Part shown: one piece after another, positions 14,756-23,085 of the stretch
Layout of the letters: each line of letters starts with the position of its first letter
Position numbering within the stretch: the stretch's first letter is position 1
Source of the DNA: Oscillospiraceae bacterium
Lineage (GTDB): Bacteria; Bacillota; Clostridia; Oscillospirales; Oscillospiraceae
Assembly: GCA_031261325.1 (NCBI GenBank)
Contig: JAISKH010000080.1
Span: 1-64,000 of the forward strand
Length of the DNA stretch: 64,000 bases
Direction: 5' to 3'
Position numbers and translations under genes: made by a program
Notes under the pieces: model-generated
What the model was told of the DNA's origin: nothing
Database searches by the model: none
What the model saw: the letters and a program-made list of their open reading frames with translations, nothing else

Positions 14756-15829
14756 ATGAAAATCTACTTAGGCGAAAACCTGAAAAAGCTGCGGCGTGAG
14801 TGCGACCTCACTCAGGAGGAGCTGGCGCGAATCCTGAACGTGACGTTCCAGACTGTTTCCAAGTGGGAGCGCGGAGAGAACTCGCCCGACATCGAGATGC
14901 TCCCCTCAATTGCGCGGTACTTCAACACGACAACAGACGCGCTCCTCGGTGTTGACAAGCTCGACGAAGAGACGAAAATAGCGGAATACAGCGAAAAATG
15001 GGGCGAGTTATACCATAACAAGCAGTATAAGGAAGCGCTCGCGCACTGGCGGCGCGCTTATAATGAAATGCCGCACAATTTGAATGTCATTTGTTCGATG
15101 TTATGGGCACTCCACGCGGTACCCGGGGTGGAGGAACGCCGCGCGAATTTGCCTGAAATGGTCTCAATTGCAAAAAGGCTTCTTGACGAGTTAAAACCGG
15201 ACGGCGAGTACGGCGGGTTCAGCGGCACGGAACTGCGTGACGGCGTGATTCAGGCGATGTGCCGTACTTACGCCGCCTTGGGAGACACGGGCAACGCGAA
15301 GAAATACGCGCGTATGGCGTCGTCGGGCGCAACGGAAAGAGGACTGTTGGAGAACTTTGTTTACAAGGGTGATGAGCAGATTGCGCACGCGCAGGAAAAT
15401 ATTGCGCATTATCTTACCGAAATCGAGGGCGCGATAAACAGTATCGTCTACGCGGAGGGGGTCGATTTGCAGTACCAAATTCACGCGTATGAGGTGTTGG
15501 CAAAGCTGTACGAGACGGTGTTTGATAACGGCGACTTCGGACAATACCACTCCGTAATGCTGCAAATTTATATGCATTTGGCGCATCGGTACGCCGAGGC
15601 GAAGAACGCCGACGAGGTTATCCGTTGTGAGAAGCTCGTGCGTCACCACGCGCACACGTTTGACACGTCGGTGACGCACAGGCTGACCGCGCCGCTGATG
15701 AATAGGATTACATTCGATGTGACGGAGTATCAGCGCCCGTGCGGTTTCGACACACCGGATTTCCTGCAAGACAAGGTTTTCGACTTTATGCGCGATATGC
15801 CCGAATTTCAAGCGTTACTACAACCATAA
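14756..15829 (+). CDS. XRE-family HTH regulator with helical (TPR-like) C-terminal domain
   Basis: 357 residues. The N-terminal 60 residues form a Cro/CI-type HTH (NLKKLRRECDLTQEELARILNV, then FQTVSKWERGENSPDIEMLP and TTDALLGVD). The rest is alpha-helical, with repeat-like segments such as WGELYHNKQYKEALAHWRRAY that resemble TPR units. A separate sensory or protein-binding function is plausible. A second gene of the same architecture starts at 63411. Target genes and ligand are unknown. It lies downstream of the feo terminator and convergent with the GRE gene. Confidence 0.85.
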   Translation: MKIYLGENLKKLRRECDLTQEELARILNVTFQTVSKWERGENSPDIEMLPSIARYFNTTTDALLGVDKLDEETKIAEYSEKWGELYHNKQYKEALAHWRRAYNEMPHNLNVICSMLWALHAVPGVEERRANLPEMVSIAKRLLDELKPDGEYGGFSGTELRDGVIQAMCRTYAALGDTGNAKKYARMASSGATERGLLENFVYKGDEQIAHAQENIAHYLTEIEGAINSIVYAEGVDLQYQIHAYEVLAKLYETVFDNGDFGQYHSVMLQIYMHLAHRYAEAKNADEVIRCEKLVRHHAHTFDTSVTHRLTAPLMNRITFDVTEYQRPCGFDTPDFLQDKVFDFMRDMPEFQALLQP

Positions 15830-15877
15830 TAACATTATTCCCCCGCTCCGTCGCCGCGGCGGGACGTGGAGAACAAG

Positions 15878-15905
15878 GAAAGCACCGCCTTTCGGCGGTG
15901 CTTTC
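15878..15905. terminator. Bidirectional terminator between HTH regulator and GRE
   Basis: Perfect 12-bp stem GAAAGCACCGCC with TTTC loop between convergent genes. The core CACCGCC/GGCGGTG is shared with the feo terminator. Confidence 0.8.
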
Positions 15906-15907
15906 AC

Positions 15908-18346
15908 TTATATCCGATTCTCGTTCCGAGCAATAATATCATCTTGCAACTCGCGCCCAAGTTCTATGAAGTACGCCGAATAGCCGGCGATTCGCACCAC
16001 GAGGTCGCGATACGAACCCGGGTCGCCCTGCGCCGCGCGCAACGTGTCCGTATCCACAACGTTGTACTGGCACTCAAGCCCGCCGCTCGCAAAATAAGCC
16101 TTTGTCATGTCGCGCAGCTTCTCAATGCCGTCGTCGCGTGACAGCACGGACGGGTGCATTCGCATGTTCAGAGCCATGCCGTCCATAAACCGCGAGTGGT
16201 CGAACGCGCAGGACGAGATGAACACCGCCGTCGGACCGTTCTTGTCGCGGCTCTGCGCGGGACTGATTGCGTCCGCAATCGGTTCGCCCGTCCTGCGTCC
16301 GTCGGGCGTCGCCCACGTCGTCTCGCCCTGCTGCACATGGTCAGCCGCGCCGTACATGCCCGCCTTGTAAACCTTGCTGCGTTGCGACGAGCACTCGCTG
16401 CATTGGTTGTAATACGTGTCAACAACCCACTTCAACTCCTCGTCAACATACGGGTCGCCGTTGCCGTAATGCGGCACCTCACTCAAAATCTGCTGGCGGA
16501 GCGGCTCCTGCCCCTCCCAGTTCGCCATAAACGCGTCGTAAAGCTCGCGCGTCGTGATAAGCTTGTTGTCAAAGCACATGTATTTGATTGTGGACAGGCA
16601 GTCCGCGATAGTCGCAAGTCCCGTTGCGGTTCCGCCGTAGGAGTTGTACTTGCAACCGCCCGACACGCAGTCAAGCCCCTGTTCCATGCACCCGACCATC
16701 GAGATTGACAACCCCGGCTGCGGCATGTTGTAGCCGACCAAATATTCCGCGTAGTTGCTGATTGTCACGTACCACTTGAGCAGGTAGTCGGTCAGCTTCG
16801 CGTATGCCGCGCGCACTTCCTCAATCGACTTCATGTCATACAGGTAGCCCGAGCGCACCTCCGCCGGTGCTTGTTTGCCGTTCATCGGGTTAATCCCGTC
16901 GTTAATCGCCATATCGAAGATAACGCCGTAGTACAGGCTCGCGTGCGCCGCGCCCACTCCGTTCGGCGCGGGATAATCCGTGCCGGAGCCGACAATTTCC
17001 TGACAACCTATAATTGAGTAATCCCGCGCGTCGCGCAGCTCAAACCCAAGCTCCGCCATAAGCCCGGGGATAATAACCTCGTCATTCTGAAACAGCGGCA
17101 GACCGCCGACAAGCTTACTCGTCGCGAGAGCGCAGTTCCATAGCTCGTCTGGCGTGTCCTTGTTAACGCGCATGGAAATTGTCGGGTCGTGCAATTTCAG
17201 CCGTCCGACGGTTTCAAGCACCATGTAAGTCACGGGGTTCGTCGCGTCCTCACCCGTGTCAGGGTCAACGCCGCCGATTGTCGTGTGCTGATACGTGTTG
17301 CCGATACCCGTCGTCGCGGCGAGCTTGCCCATGCCGCCCTCATAAGCGCAATTCGCCTTGAGGAAGAACGCGTCCACAATCTCCTGCGCCTCGTCGAGAG
17401 TGAGCTTGCCTTCGTCGAGGTCTTTTTTCAGGAATGGATACGTGTACTGGTCGAACCGCCCGAAAGCGGGCGCGGGCATCGCGCAGTCAATCGACAGGAA
17501 GAGCTGATACAGCATCGCCGCCTGGCAAGCCTCCCAAAAGTCTCGCGCGGGGTTTTCGGAAATCCACTCCAAAGAGGAAGCCATCTTTGTAAGCTCCGCC
17601 TTGCGCTTGGGATTGTCGCACGCCGCCGCTTGCCGCGCGCATTCCTCCGCGAAACGCCGCACAAAGATTGTCGCCGCCTCGCACTCGTAAGCCGCCGCCT
17701 GATAGAACATGTACTTCGACATGTCGTTGCCCATGATGTTGCCCTTGCGCGCGCCTAAATACTCCAAAGCCTGTGCGCGAATCGCGCCGTAACCGACGTT
17801 GATAATCTTCTGCCAACCGGGGGTCAGGTGCCCGGCGGGGAGCATCATAACGCCCGGGCGACCGAAATCGCCGTAGTCGCACGCGCCAAGCTCAAAGAAC
17901 TCCGCCGCGCCCTCCGGCATCCAAGCGTCGCCGACCGCGGAAGCGTTACTGCCGCCGTCGAACGAAATCGCGCGCATACGCGAAAGGTCCTCGGGCGAGA
18001 TGCAGAGCTTCAGCTCCTGCCCCTCGGGATTGTGATACAGTCCGTCCTCGCGCAGCGTCCACTCGTGCTCAATGTCCGACATGAGCGCCCAGTAAGCGCC
18101 CGACGCGCCGCAAAAATACTTTGCCTTGTTGCCGACGATTATCTCGTCGTCCTCAACGCGGATTGTCATCTTCGAGACAATTTCCTTTGTTACAAGCGGC
18201 TTTTTAATCAACGGAACCACATCGCGGTACTTGCGGTTAGCCTCGGCGTTTAGCTCCGCGCGCTCCGCGTCCGCGCGAATAACACGGTCGCGAATCAGCT
18301 CGCGGTACTTCCAAATACGCTCAGTCGCGGGTCTGAATTGATACAT
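15908..18346 (-). CDS. Glycyl radical enzyme of unknown substrate (dehydratase/lyase type)
   Basis: 812 residues, typical for the choline lyase/diol dehydratase/HypD branch. The thiyl radical site is RDYSIIGCQE with C448-x-E450 (usually GCVE), and the radical glycine is G788 in RIAGYSAYF near the C terminus. The Cys-x-Glu pair matches dehydratases and C-N, C-S or C-C lyases; pyruvate formate-lyase has Cys-Cys instead. Residues after the motif (IVGSGTDYPAPNG) do not match any characterised subfamily I can name. The start ATG has GGAG eight bases upstream. It is monocistronic with a near-consensus promoter, and no activase, aldehyde dehydrogenase or shell gene is adjacent. The activase 12 kb away may serve it. 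Confidence 0.9.
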   Translation of the reverse strand: MYQFRPATERIWKYRELIRDRVIRADAERAELNAEANRKYRDVVPLIKKPLVTKEIVSKMTIRVEDDEIIVGNKAKYFCGASGAYWALMSDIEHEWTLREDGLYHNPEGQELKLCISPEDLSRMRAISFDGGSNASAVGDAWMPEGAAEFFELGACDYGDFGRPGVMMLPAGHLTPGWQKIINVGYGAIRAQALEYLGARKGNIMGNDMSKYMFYQAAAYECEAATIFVRRFAEECARQAAACDNPKRKAELTKMASSLEWISENPARDFWEACQAAMLYQLFLSIDCAMPAPAFGRFDQYTYPFLKKDLDEGKLTLDEAQEIVDAFFLKANCAYEGGMGKLAATTGIGNTYQHTTIGGVDPDTGEDATNPVTYMVLETVGRLKLHDPTISMRVNKDTPDELWNCALATSKLVGGLPLFQNDEVIIPGLMAELGFELRDARDYSIIGCQEIVGSGTDYPAPNGVGAAHASLYYGVIFDMAINDGINPMNGKQAPAEVRSGYLYDMKSIEEVRAAYAKLTDYLLKWYVTISNYAEYLVGYNMPQPGLSISMVGCMEQGLDCVSGGCKYNSYGGTATGLATIADCLSTIKYMCFDNKLITTRELYDAFMANWEGQEPLRQQILSEVPHYGNGDPYVDEELKWVVDTYYNQCSECSSQRSKVYKAGMYGAADHVQQGETTWATPDGRRTGEPIADAISPAQSRDKNGPTAVFISSCAFDHSRFMDGMALNMRMHPSVLSRDDGIEKLRDMTKAYFASGGLECQYNVVDTDTLRAAQGDPGSYRDLVVRIAGYSAYFIELGRELQDDIIARNENRI

Positions 18347-18364
18347 AAGGCACACTCCTTTTAT

Positions 18365-18411
18365 TACAATTGTATTAACAACATTATATTCCCGCGAAAG
18401 CGCAAAGTCAA
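18365..18411 (-). promoter_or_regulatory. GRE promoter and leader palindrome
   Basis: Minus strand TTGACT (18406-18411), 17-base spacer, TATAAT (18383-18388). A perfect 10-bp palindrome TACAATTGTA (18365-18374) follows between the expected start and the ribosome site, a candidate operator. Confidence 0.75.
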
Positions 18412-18486
18412 GACAACATAAAGCCGCCGCGACGCATAACGCAAACTTCCTTGGGTAACATATCCAACGGAAGGGGTGTTTTCATC

Positions 18487-20835
18487 ATGAAAGCCATAAT
18501 TCTCGCGGGCGGAGAGGGCACGCGTCTCCGTCCGATAAGCGAAAATATACCGAAACCCATGGTCGAGCTGCAAGACCGCCCGCTGATTTCGCACATTTTC
18601 GAGCTGCTGTCGCGCAACGCCGTCCGCGACGCGTGCGTGACGCTCAAATACCTCCCGCAAGTCGTCGAAGAATACGTATCCGCCGCCGAAACCTACGGGC
18701 TGAACGTCGAGCTGCGCACAGAGCATGAACCACTCGGCACCGCAGGCTCGGTTAAGGCGTGCGCCGACTTCGTGTCGGACGGGGACTTCCTCGTCATTTC
18801 GGGCGACTGCGTGTGCGACTTTGACCTGTCGGAACTACTCGCGTTTCACCGCGAGAACAGCGCGGACGTAACCCTCGCGTTGTACGTGCACGCGGAGCCG
18901 CTGGAATACGGACTTGTCGTCACGAACGCTCACGGGCGCGTGGAACGCTTCGTGGAAAAACCCGCGTGGGAGGACGTGCTCACCGACCGCGCCAGCACGG
19001 GCGTTTACATCATCTCGCCGCGAGTTTTGGAGGAAATACCGTCGGGCAAGCCGTATGACTTTGCCCGCGACCTGCTGCCGAAGCTGCTGCGCGACGGCGC
19101 GGCAATCTACGCGCTGGAAATGCGCGGCTACTGGCGCGACGTCGGCAGCCCCGAGGCGTATCTCAACTGCTGCACCGACATTATCGGCGGCAAAACAAAG
19201 CTCGCAATCGGCGCGCTCGAAGTCACAAGCGGCATTTGGAGCCTGTCGGAAATCCCGCGCGGAGTGACGCTCACTCCGCCCGTATATATCGGGCGCGACG
19301 TTAAGCTTGAGCGCGGCGCGGACATTGCAAACAGCGTAATCGGCGCAAGCTCAAGCGTCGGCGCGAACGCGCGTATTTGCGGCTCCGTAATCCTCGGCGC
19401 GTCGATAGGGGAAAGCGCGGAGCTTGACGGCGCAATCGTCTGCCGCAACGCGAACGTCGGGCGCGGCACGAAGCTGTGCGCGGGCAGCGTAATCGGCGCG
19501 GAAACCGCGCTGGGCGAGTACTGCGTCGTCACGGCGGGGGCAAAGGTCTGGGGCAATAAGCGCATCTCCGGCGGCGTGAACATCAAAGGCAACGTCACAG
19601 AGGGCGACCGCGTAGTGGAGCCGTCATTCACGCGGCGCGGCGTTATTTCGGGAGAAGTGGCGGCGCACATATCGCATGAGCTGTGTTTTAAGCTCGGAGT
19701 GGCGGCAGGGCGCAATACACGCGTAGGCATCGCGTCCTGCGGGGGAGAGACTGCGCGTGTCGCGGCAACGCTGCTCGCGGCGGGCGCGAACGCGGGCGGC
19801 GCGGACGTGCTGAACCTTGACGCGTCACTCCTGTCCGCCGCGCGGTTCGCCGCGACGGAGTTCAGCCTGCCGCTCACGGTATTCGTCCGTCAATCGGGCG
19901 AGCTGATTGACATAAACTTCCTCGGCGCGGACGGCGAGCATATCACGCACGACGACGAGCGCAAAATTTTATCCCTCGTCCGCGAGTGTCGCGTCGCACC
20001 CGCGCGCCTCACGGGCAGCGCGTCATTCGCACTCGCGGTTATGGATATATATACCGCGTGGGTTTATCGCGTCAGCGAAATTTACGCAACCGAAACCAAG
20101 GGCGCAAGCCCCACTTTTTCGAGTTTCGCGCAGTTTTCCGTCGCAATCGACGGCGGCGGCGCGGCAAATCGCGTCCTGCGTTCCGCGCTCCGTCTCGCGG
20201 GTGTGGAAATCACGGAACACCGCGCGGGCGTCGCGAGCTTCACGGTTGCGGAGGACGGCGCAAGCGCGTCGGCAACGGACGAGGACGGACGAACCGTTGA
20301 CGGCGAGCGGCTACTGCTCACGGCGGCGCTCACCCAACTGGAGCGCGGCGCGACAATCCTGCACATAACGCACGACGCGCCGCGCGCGGTTGAAGCCCTC
20401 GCCGCGAAGTACAACGCGGAGGTCGTCCGCAATACGGGCAACAACCCGCTGTGCCGCAACGCTTTTTGGTCGAGGGACGGTGCCGCGCTCGCGTCGCTTG
20501 TCATAACGCGCATGGCGGCGACGGGCGAAAAACTCGCACGGCTCGCGTCGCGAATACCGGCGTTCGCGTCGAATGAGCGCGAGGTGGCGGTTAGCGCGGG
20601 ACGCGGTGCGGTAATGCGCGCGCTCCGTTCCGCAATCGAAGCATCGGACGCGCCCGACGGCGGCTTGAGCTTTGACACGGCGCGCGGAGCCGTCCGCATA
20701 GCCCCGATTCGCGAGTCCGCCGCCCTGAGAATCCGCGCCGAAAGCACAAATATTGAGGCGGCGGAGGAGATTGCCCTCGAAATTGAACGGCGAATCAAAT
20801 CAATTGACAGCGAAGTGTTGCGAAAAACAACGTGA
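18487..20835 (+). CDS. Sugar-phosphate nucleotidyltransferase fused to a degenerate phosphohexomutase
   Basis: 782 residues. Residues 1-235 form a nucleotidyltransferase (LAGGEGTRLRP, KPM at 23-25, SGDCVCDFD, EKPAWED, YWRDVG). Residues about 262-375 are left-handed beta-helix hexapeptide repeats. The C-terminal part (about 390-770) has the domain order of a phosphomannomutase. Its key loops are lost: the phosphoserine loop reads FVRQSGELI, the DGDGDR metal loop reads EDGASASATDE, and the RPSGTEP phosphate loop reads APIRESAAL. So it probably makes an NDP-sugar (GDP-mannose or a glucose derivative) but is not a working mutase. Similar mannose-1-phosphate guanylyltransferase fusions occur in actinobacteria and Firmicutes. 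The start ATG follows AAGGGG; exact sugar unknown. Confidence 0.82.
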   Translation: MKAIILAGGEGTRLRPISENIPKPMVELQDRPLISHIFELLSRNAVRDACVTLKYLPQVVEEYVSAAETYGLNVELRTEHEPLGTAGSVKACADFVSDGDFLVISGDCVCDFDLSELLAFHRENSADVTLALYVHAEPLEYGLVVTNAHGRVERFVEKPAWEDVLTDRASTGVYIISPRVLEEIPSGKPYDFARDLLPKLLRDGAAIYALEMRGYWRDVGSPEAYLNCCTDIIGGKTKLAIGALEVTSGIWSLSEIPRGVTLTPPVYIGRDVKLERGADIANSVIGASSSVGANARICGSVILGASIGESAELDGAIVCRNANVGRGTKLCAGSVIGAETALGEYCVVTAGAKVWGNKRISGGVNIKGNVTEGDRVVEPSFTRRGVISGEVAAHISHELCFKLGVAAGRNTRVGIASCGGETARVAATLLAAGANAGGADVLNLDASLLSAARFAATEFSLPLTVFVRQSGELIDINFLGADGEHITHDDERKILSLVRECRVAPARLTGSASFALAVMDIYTAWVYRVSEIYATETKGASPTFSSFAQFSVAIDGGGAANRVLRSALRLAGVEITEHRAGVASFTVAEDGASASATDEDGRTVDGERLLLTAALTQLERGATILHITHDAPRAVEALAAKYNAEVVRNTGNNPLCRNAFWSRDGAALASLVITRMAATGEKLARLASRIPAFASNEREVAVSAGRGAVMRALRSAIEASDAPDGGLSFDTARGAVRIAPIRESAALRIRAESTNIEAAEEIALEIERRIKSIDSEVLRKTT

Positions 20836-20864
20836 TAAATACAAATTATAGCTAACTTTTCGTC

Positions 20865-20933
20865 GCGCAACCACAAGGTGTAGGATTAACGCGGAAAACG
20901 CCTACAACCCTTGCAGTTGCGCGAATATTTTTT
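20865..20933 (+). terminator. Terminator after the nucleotidyltransferase fusion
   Basis: Nested stems: GCGCAAC/GTTGCGC outside, AAGG/CCTT, then TGTAGG/CCTACA inside, followed by TTTTTT at 20928-20933. Confidence 0.7.
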
Positions 20934-20954
20934 CAAAAAAAGTGAAACAAACAC

Positions 20955-20983
20955 TTGCAATTTGGTAACGCGCAGTCTATAAT
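20955..20983 (+). promoter_or_regulatory. mraZ promoter (division and cell wall cluster)
   Basis: TTGCAA, 17-base spacer, perfect TATAAT. It lies about 85 bases before the mraZ start. Confidence 0.78.
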
Positions 20984-20994
20984 CAGATTATTGG

Positions 20995-21019
20995 GTGGGG
21001 GAATGTGGTTGCGAGTAGC
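20995..21019 (+). promoter_or_regulatory. Candidate MraZ box
   Basis: GTGGG, GTGGT and a weaker GTAGC begin at 20995, 21005 and 21015, a 10-base period just after the -10. MraZ is known to bind GTGGG-type repeats spaced by 5 bases at its own promoter; binding here is inferred. Confidence 0.55.
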
Positions 21020-21069
21020 ACTCTATCCCAAATTAGTGTCAAAATTCAGAACGCTTGGGGGGGACAGCT

Positions 21070-21504
21070 TTGGTCGGAACAACAATCAACACGATAGACG
21101 CAAAGGGCAGAGTGTCCATTCCCCCGAAATATCGTGAAGAGCTTGGCGAGAAGTTTTTTATTGCGTGCGTCCCCCGCACGAAGGACAAGAAAGAAATATG
21201 GCTGACCGCCTATTCGCAGTCGCGTTGGCAGAGCTTTATGAAAGCGTTGGAAGAAATGCCGCGCGGCAAGCAGGACGCATTGTCCACAATCACGGGCAAC
21301 GCGCTCGAGTGCGAGCCGGACTCGCAGGGGCGCATACTCCTGACGAAAACCCTACGCGACGCGGGCAGACTGAACAAAACGGTCGCGCTCGTCGGAAAAG
21401 GCTCGACGATGCAAATCTGGGACTCGGACATGTGGGCGGACTTCAACAGCGACGAGGACGTGCGTCAAGACGCGGCGGCAATCTTCGACGAGATGGTGTT
21501 CTAA
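21070..21504 (+). CDS. mraZ: Transcriptional regulator MraZ
   Basis: 144 residues. A ring-forming AbrB-like DNA-binding protein that represses the division cluster. Two half repeats are visible: TINTIDAKGRVSIPPKYREEL at the N terminus, and CEPDSQGRILLTKTLRDAGRL in the second half. The TTG start at 21070 follows a GGGGGG ribosome site; earlier in-frame TTG at 21055 lies before it. First gene of the cluster and directly abuts rsmH. Confidence 0.94.
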   Translation: MVGTTINTIDAKGRVSIPPKYREELGEKFFIACVPRTKDKKEIWLTAYSQSRWQSFMKALEEMPRGKQDALSTITGNALECEPDSQGRILLTKTLRDAGRLNKTVALVGKGSTMQIWDSDMWADFNSDEDVRQDAAAIFDEMVF

Positions 21505-22434
21505 ATGGAACCACACATTTCTGTTTTGCTGAAAGAAGCAATCGACGGGCTGGACATCAAGCCGCAAGGCATATATCTGGACGGAACCGTCGGCTTGGGT
21601 GGGCACTCATACGAGATAGCGAAGCGGCTTGACGGCGGGCGGCTCATCGCGATAGACCGCGACAACCGCGCTCTGGAATACGCCCGCAACCGCCTGAAAG
21701 ACTACGACGACCGCATAACCTATGTCCACGCGAACTTCGCGGAATCGGTGCAAGTTCTGGACAAGCTCGGTATTGATAAGATTGACGGCGCGCTTTACGA
21801 TTTCGGAGTTTCAAGCCCGCAAATCGACGGCGACGCGGCTCGCGGGTTTAGTTATGCGCATGATAATGACTTAGATATGAGAATGGATGAAACTCAGTCG
21901 CTTACGGCGCGAGACGTTGTAAACACTTGGAGCGAGAGCGAATTACGCAAGATTTTGTACGAATACGGTGAGGAGCGTTACGCCCCGCAAATAGCCCGCG
22001 CGATAGTCCGCCGCCGCGAGGATAAGCCAATTGAAACCACATTTGAGCTTTCCGACCTGATACGCTCGGCAATGCCGGCAAAAGCCCTGCGCGAGAAGCA
22101 ACACCCCGCAAAACGCTCCTTCCAGAGCTTTCGCGTCGCCACGAACTCAGAATTTCAGGCGATTGAGGAAATGCTCGCGACGATACCCGACAGATTAAAC
22201 GTCGGCGGCAGAATTTGCGCCATCTCATTTCACTCGCTCGAGGAAGTGAGGGTTAAGTCGGCGTTCATGCAAAGAGTGAACGGTTGCAAGTGCCCGCGTG
22301 ACTATCCGTGCGTATGCGGCTTCAAGCCGACGTTGCGACTAATCACGAAAAAGCCGATAGTTCCCACGGCGGAGGAAATCGAACAGAACCCGCGAAGCAG
22401 GAGCGCAAAGCTGCGAATCGCGGAACGTATATAG
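21505..22434 (+). CDS. rsmH: 16S rRNA (cytosine1402-N4)-methyltransferase
   Basis: 309 residues. Methylates C1402 in the ribosomal P site. The SAM-binding region is GIYLDGTVGLGGHS with downstream RLIAIDRDNRALEYA. Other family motifs are LYDFGVSSPQID, FSYAHDNDLDMRMD and the HSLEEVRVKSAFM segment. The ATG directly follows the mraZ stop, so it is translationally coupled. A Cys-rich CKCPRDYPCVC segment near the end is also typical. Confidence 0.97.
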   Translation: MEPHISVLLKEAIDGLDIKPQGIYLDGTVGLGGHSYEIAKRLDGGRLIAIDRDNRALEYARNRLKDYDDRITYVHANFAESVQVLDKLGIDKIDGALYDFGVSSPQIDGDAARGFSYAHDNDLDMRMDETQSLTARDVVNTWSESELRKILYEYGEERYAPQIARAIVRRREDKPIETTFELSDLIRSAMPAKALREKQHPAKRSFQSFRVATNSEFQAIEEMLATIPDRLNVGGRICAISFHSLEEVRVKSAFMQRVNGCKCPRDYPCVCGFKPTLRLITKKPIVPTAEEIEQNPRSRSAKLRIAERI

Positions 22435-22467
22435 CGGACAAGGTAAGCAAAGAAAGGAAGTGCCTGT

Positions 22468-23037
22468 ATGGCAGCGACAGCGAGAGCGCTAAACGCCGAA
22501 GAATATTTTGACAATTATGTGTACGCGGGCTTTGGCGGAGCGGCGGAACGTATCCCGATTGAAGAGGAAAGCTATACAACCGCGCCGCCGCTTGAACGCG
22601 AGCAAGTCCGCGAGGGAGCGCGTGTCGGCACGCGCGAACAAACCTCAAGGCGCGGCGGCGTGTCGCCGGCGGCGATATTCGGCTTTGTGGCTCTCGCGCT
22701 GCTCGTCGCGCTGATAATCTACAGCACAATACAATTGAGCATAATCAACGCGGACATTGCGGGAATCCCGCCGATTGAGGGCAAACCCGCCGTCGCGGGT
22801 CTGCAACAAAAGCTCGCGGACCTTACAAAACAGAACGGACTGCTCAAGCGCGCATATGGCGAGGCGTTTAATATTGAGGAAATACGCGAGTTTGCGATAA
22901 ACGAGCTTGGCATGACAAAAGCGGAAGCGGGCAGCGAAATGACGGTTTTCACACACCCCGCGGCAAGAGCGGAGATACTTGAGGACGAGGACGGTGACTT
23001 GGGCTTCTTCGAGTCGATACTGGAATATTTCAAATAA
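22468..23037 (+). CDS. ftsL: FtsL-like cell division protein
   Basis: 189 residues. Bitopic membrane protein: a cytoplasmic N-terminal region of about 65 residues, one membrane helix (about 67-90), then a periplasmic segment with a short coiled coil (LQQKLADLTKQNGLLKRAY) and NIEEIREFAINELGM. Sequence conservation in FtsL is low. The call rests on topology and on the position between rsmH and the class B PBP, where FtsL always lies. It would form the FtsQLB complex that activates FtsWI. The C-terminal acidic extension is longer than usual. Confidence 0.82.
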   Translation: MAATARALNAEEYFDNYVYAGFGGAAERIPIEEESYTTAPPLEREQVREGARVGTREQTSRRGGVSPAAIFGFVALALLVALIIYSTIQLSIINADIAGIPPIEGKPAVAGLQQKLADLTKQNGLLKRAYGEAFNIEEIREFAINELGMTKAEAGSEMTVFTHPAARAEILEDEDGDLGFFESILEYFK

Positions 23038-23085
23038 TCGACCGATATACATGGGTTAAGTCACATACTGAGCATGGAGGTAATA

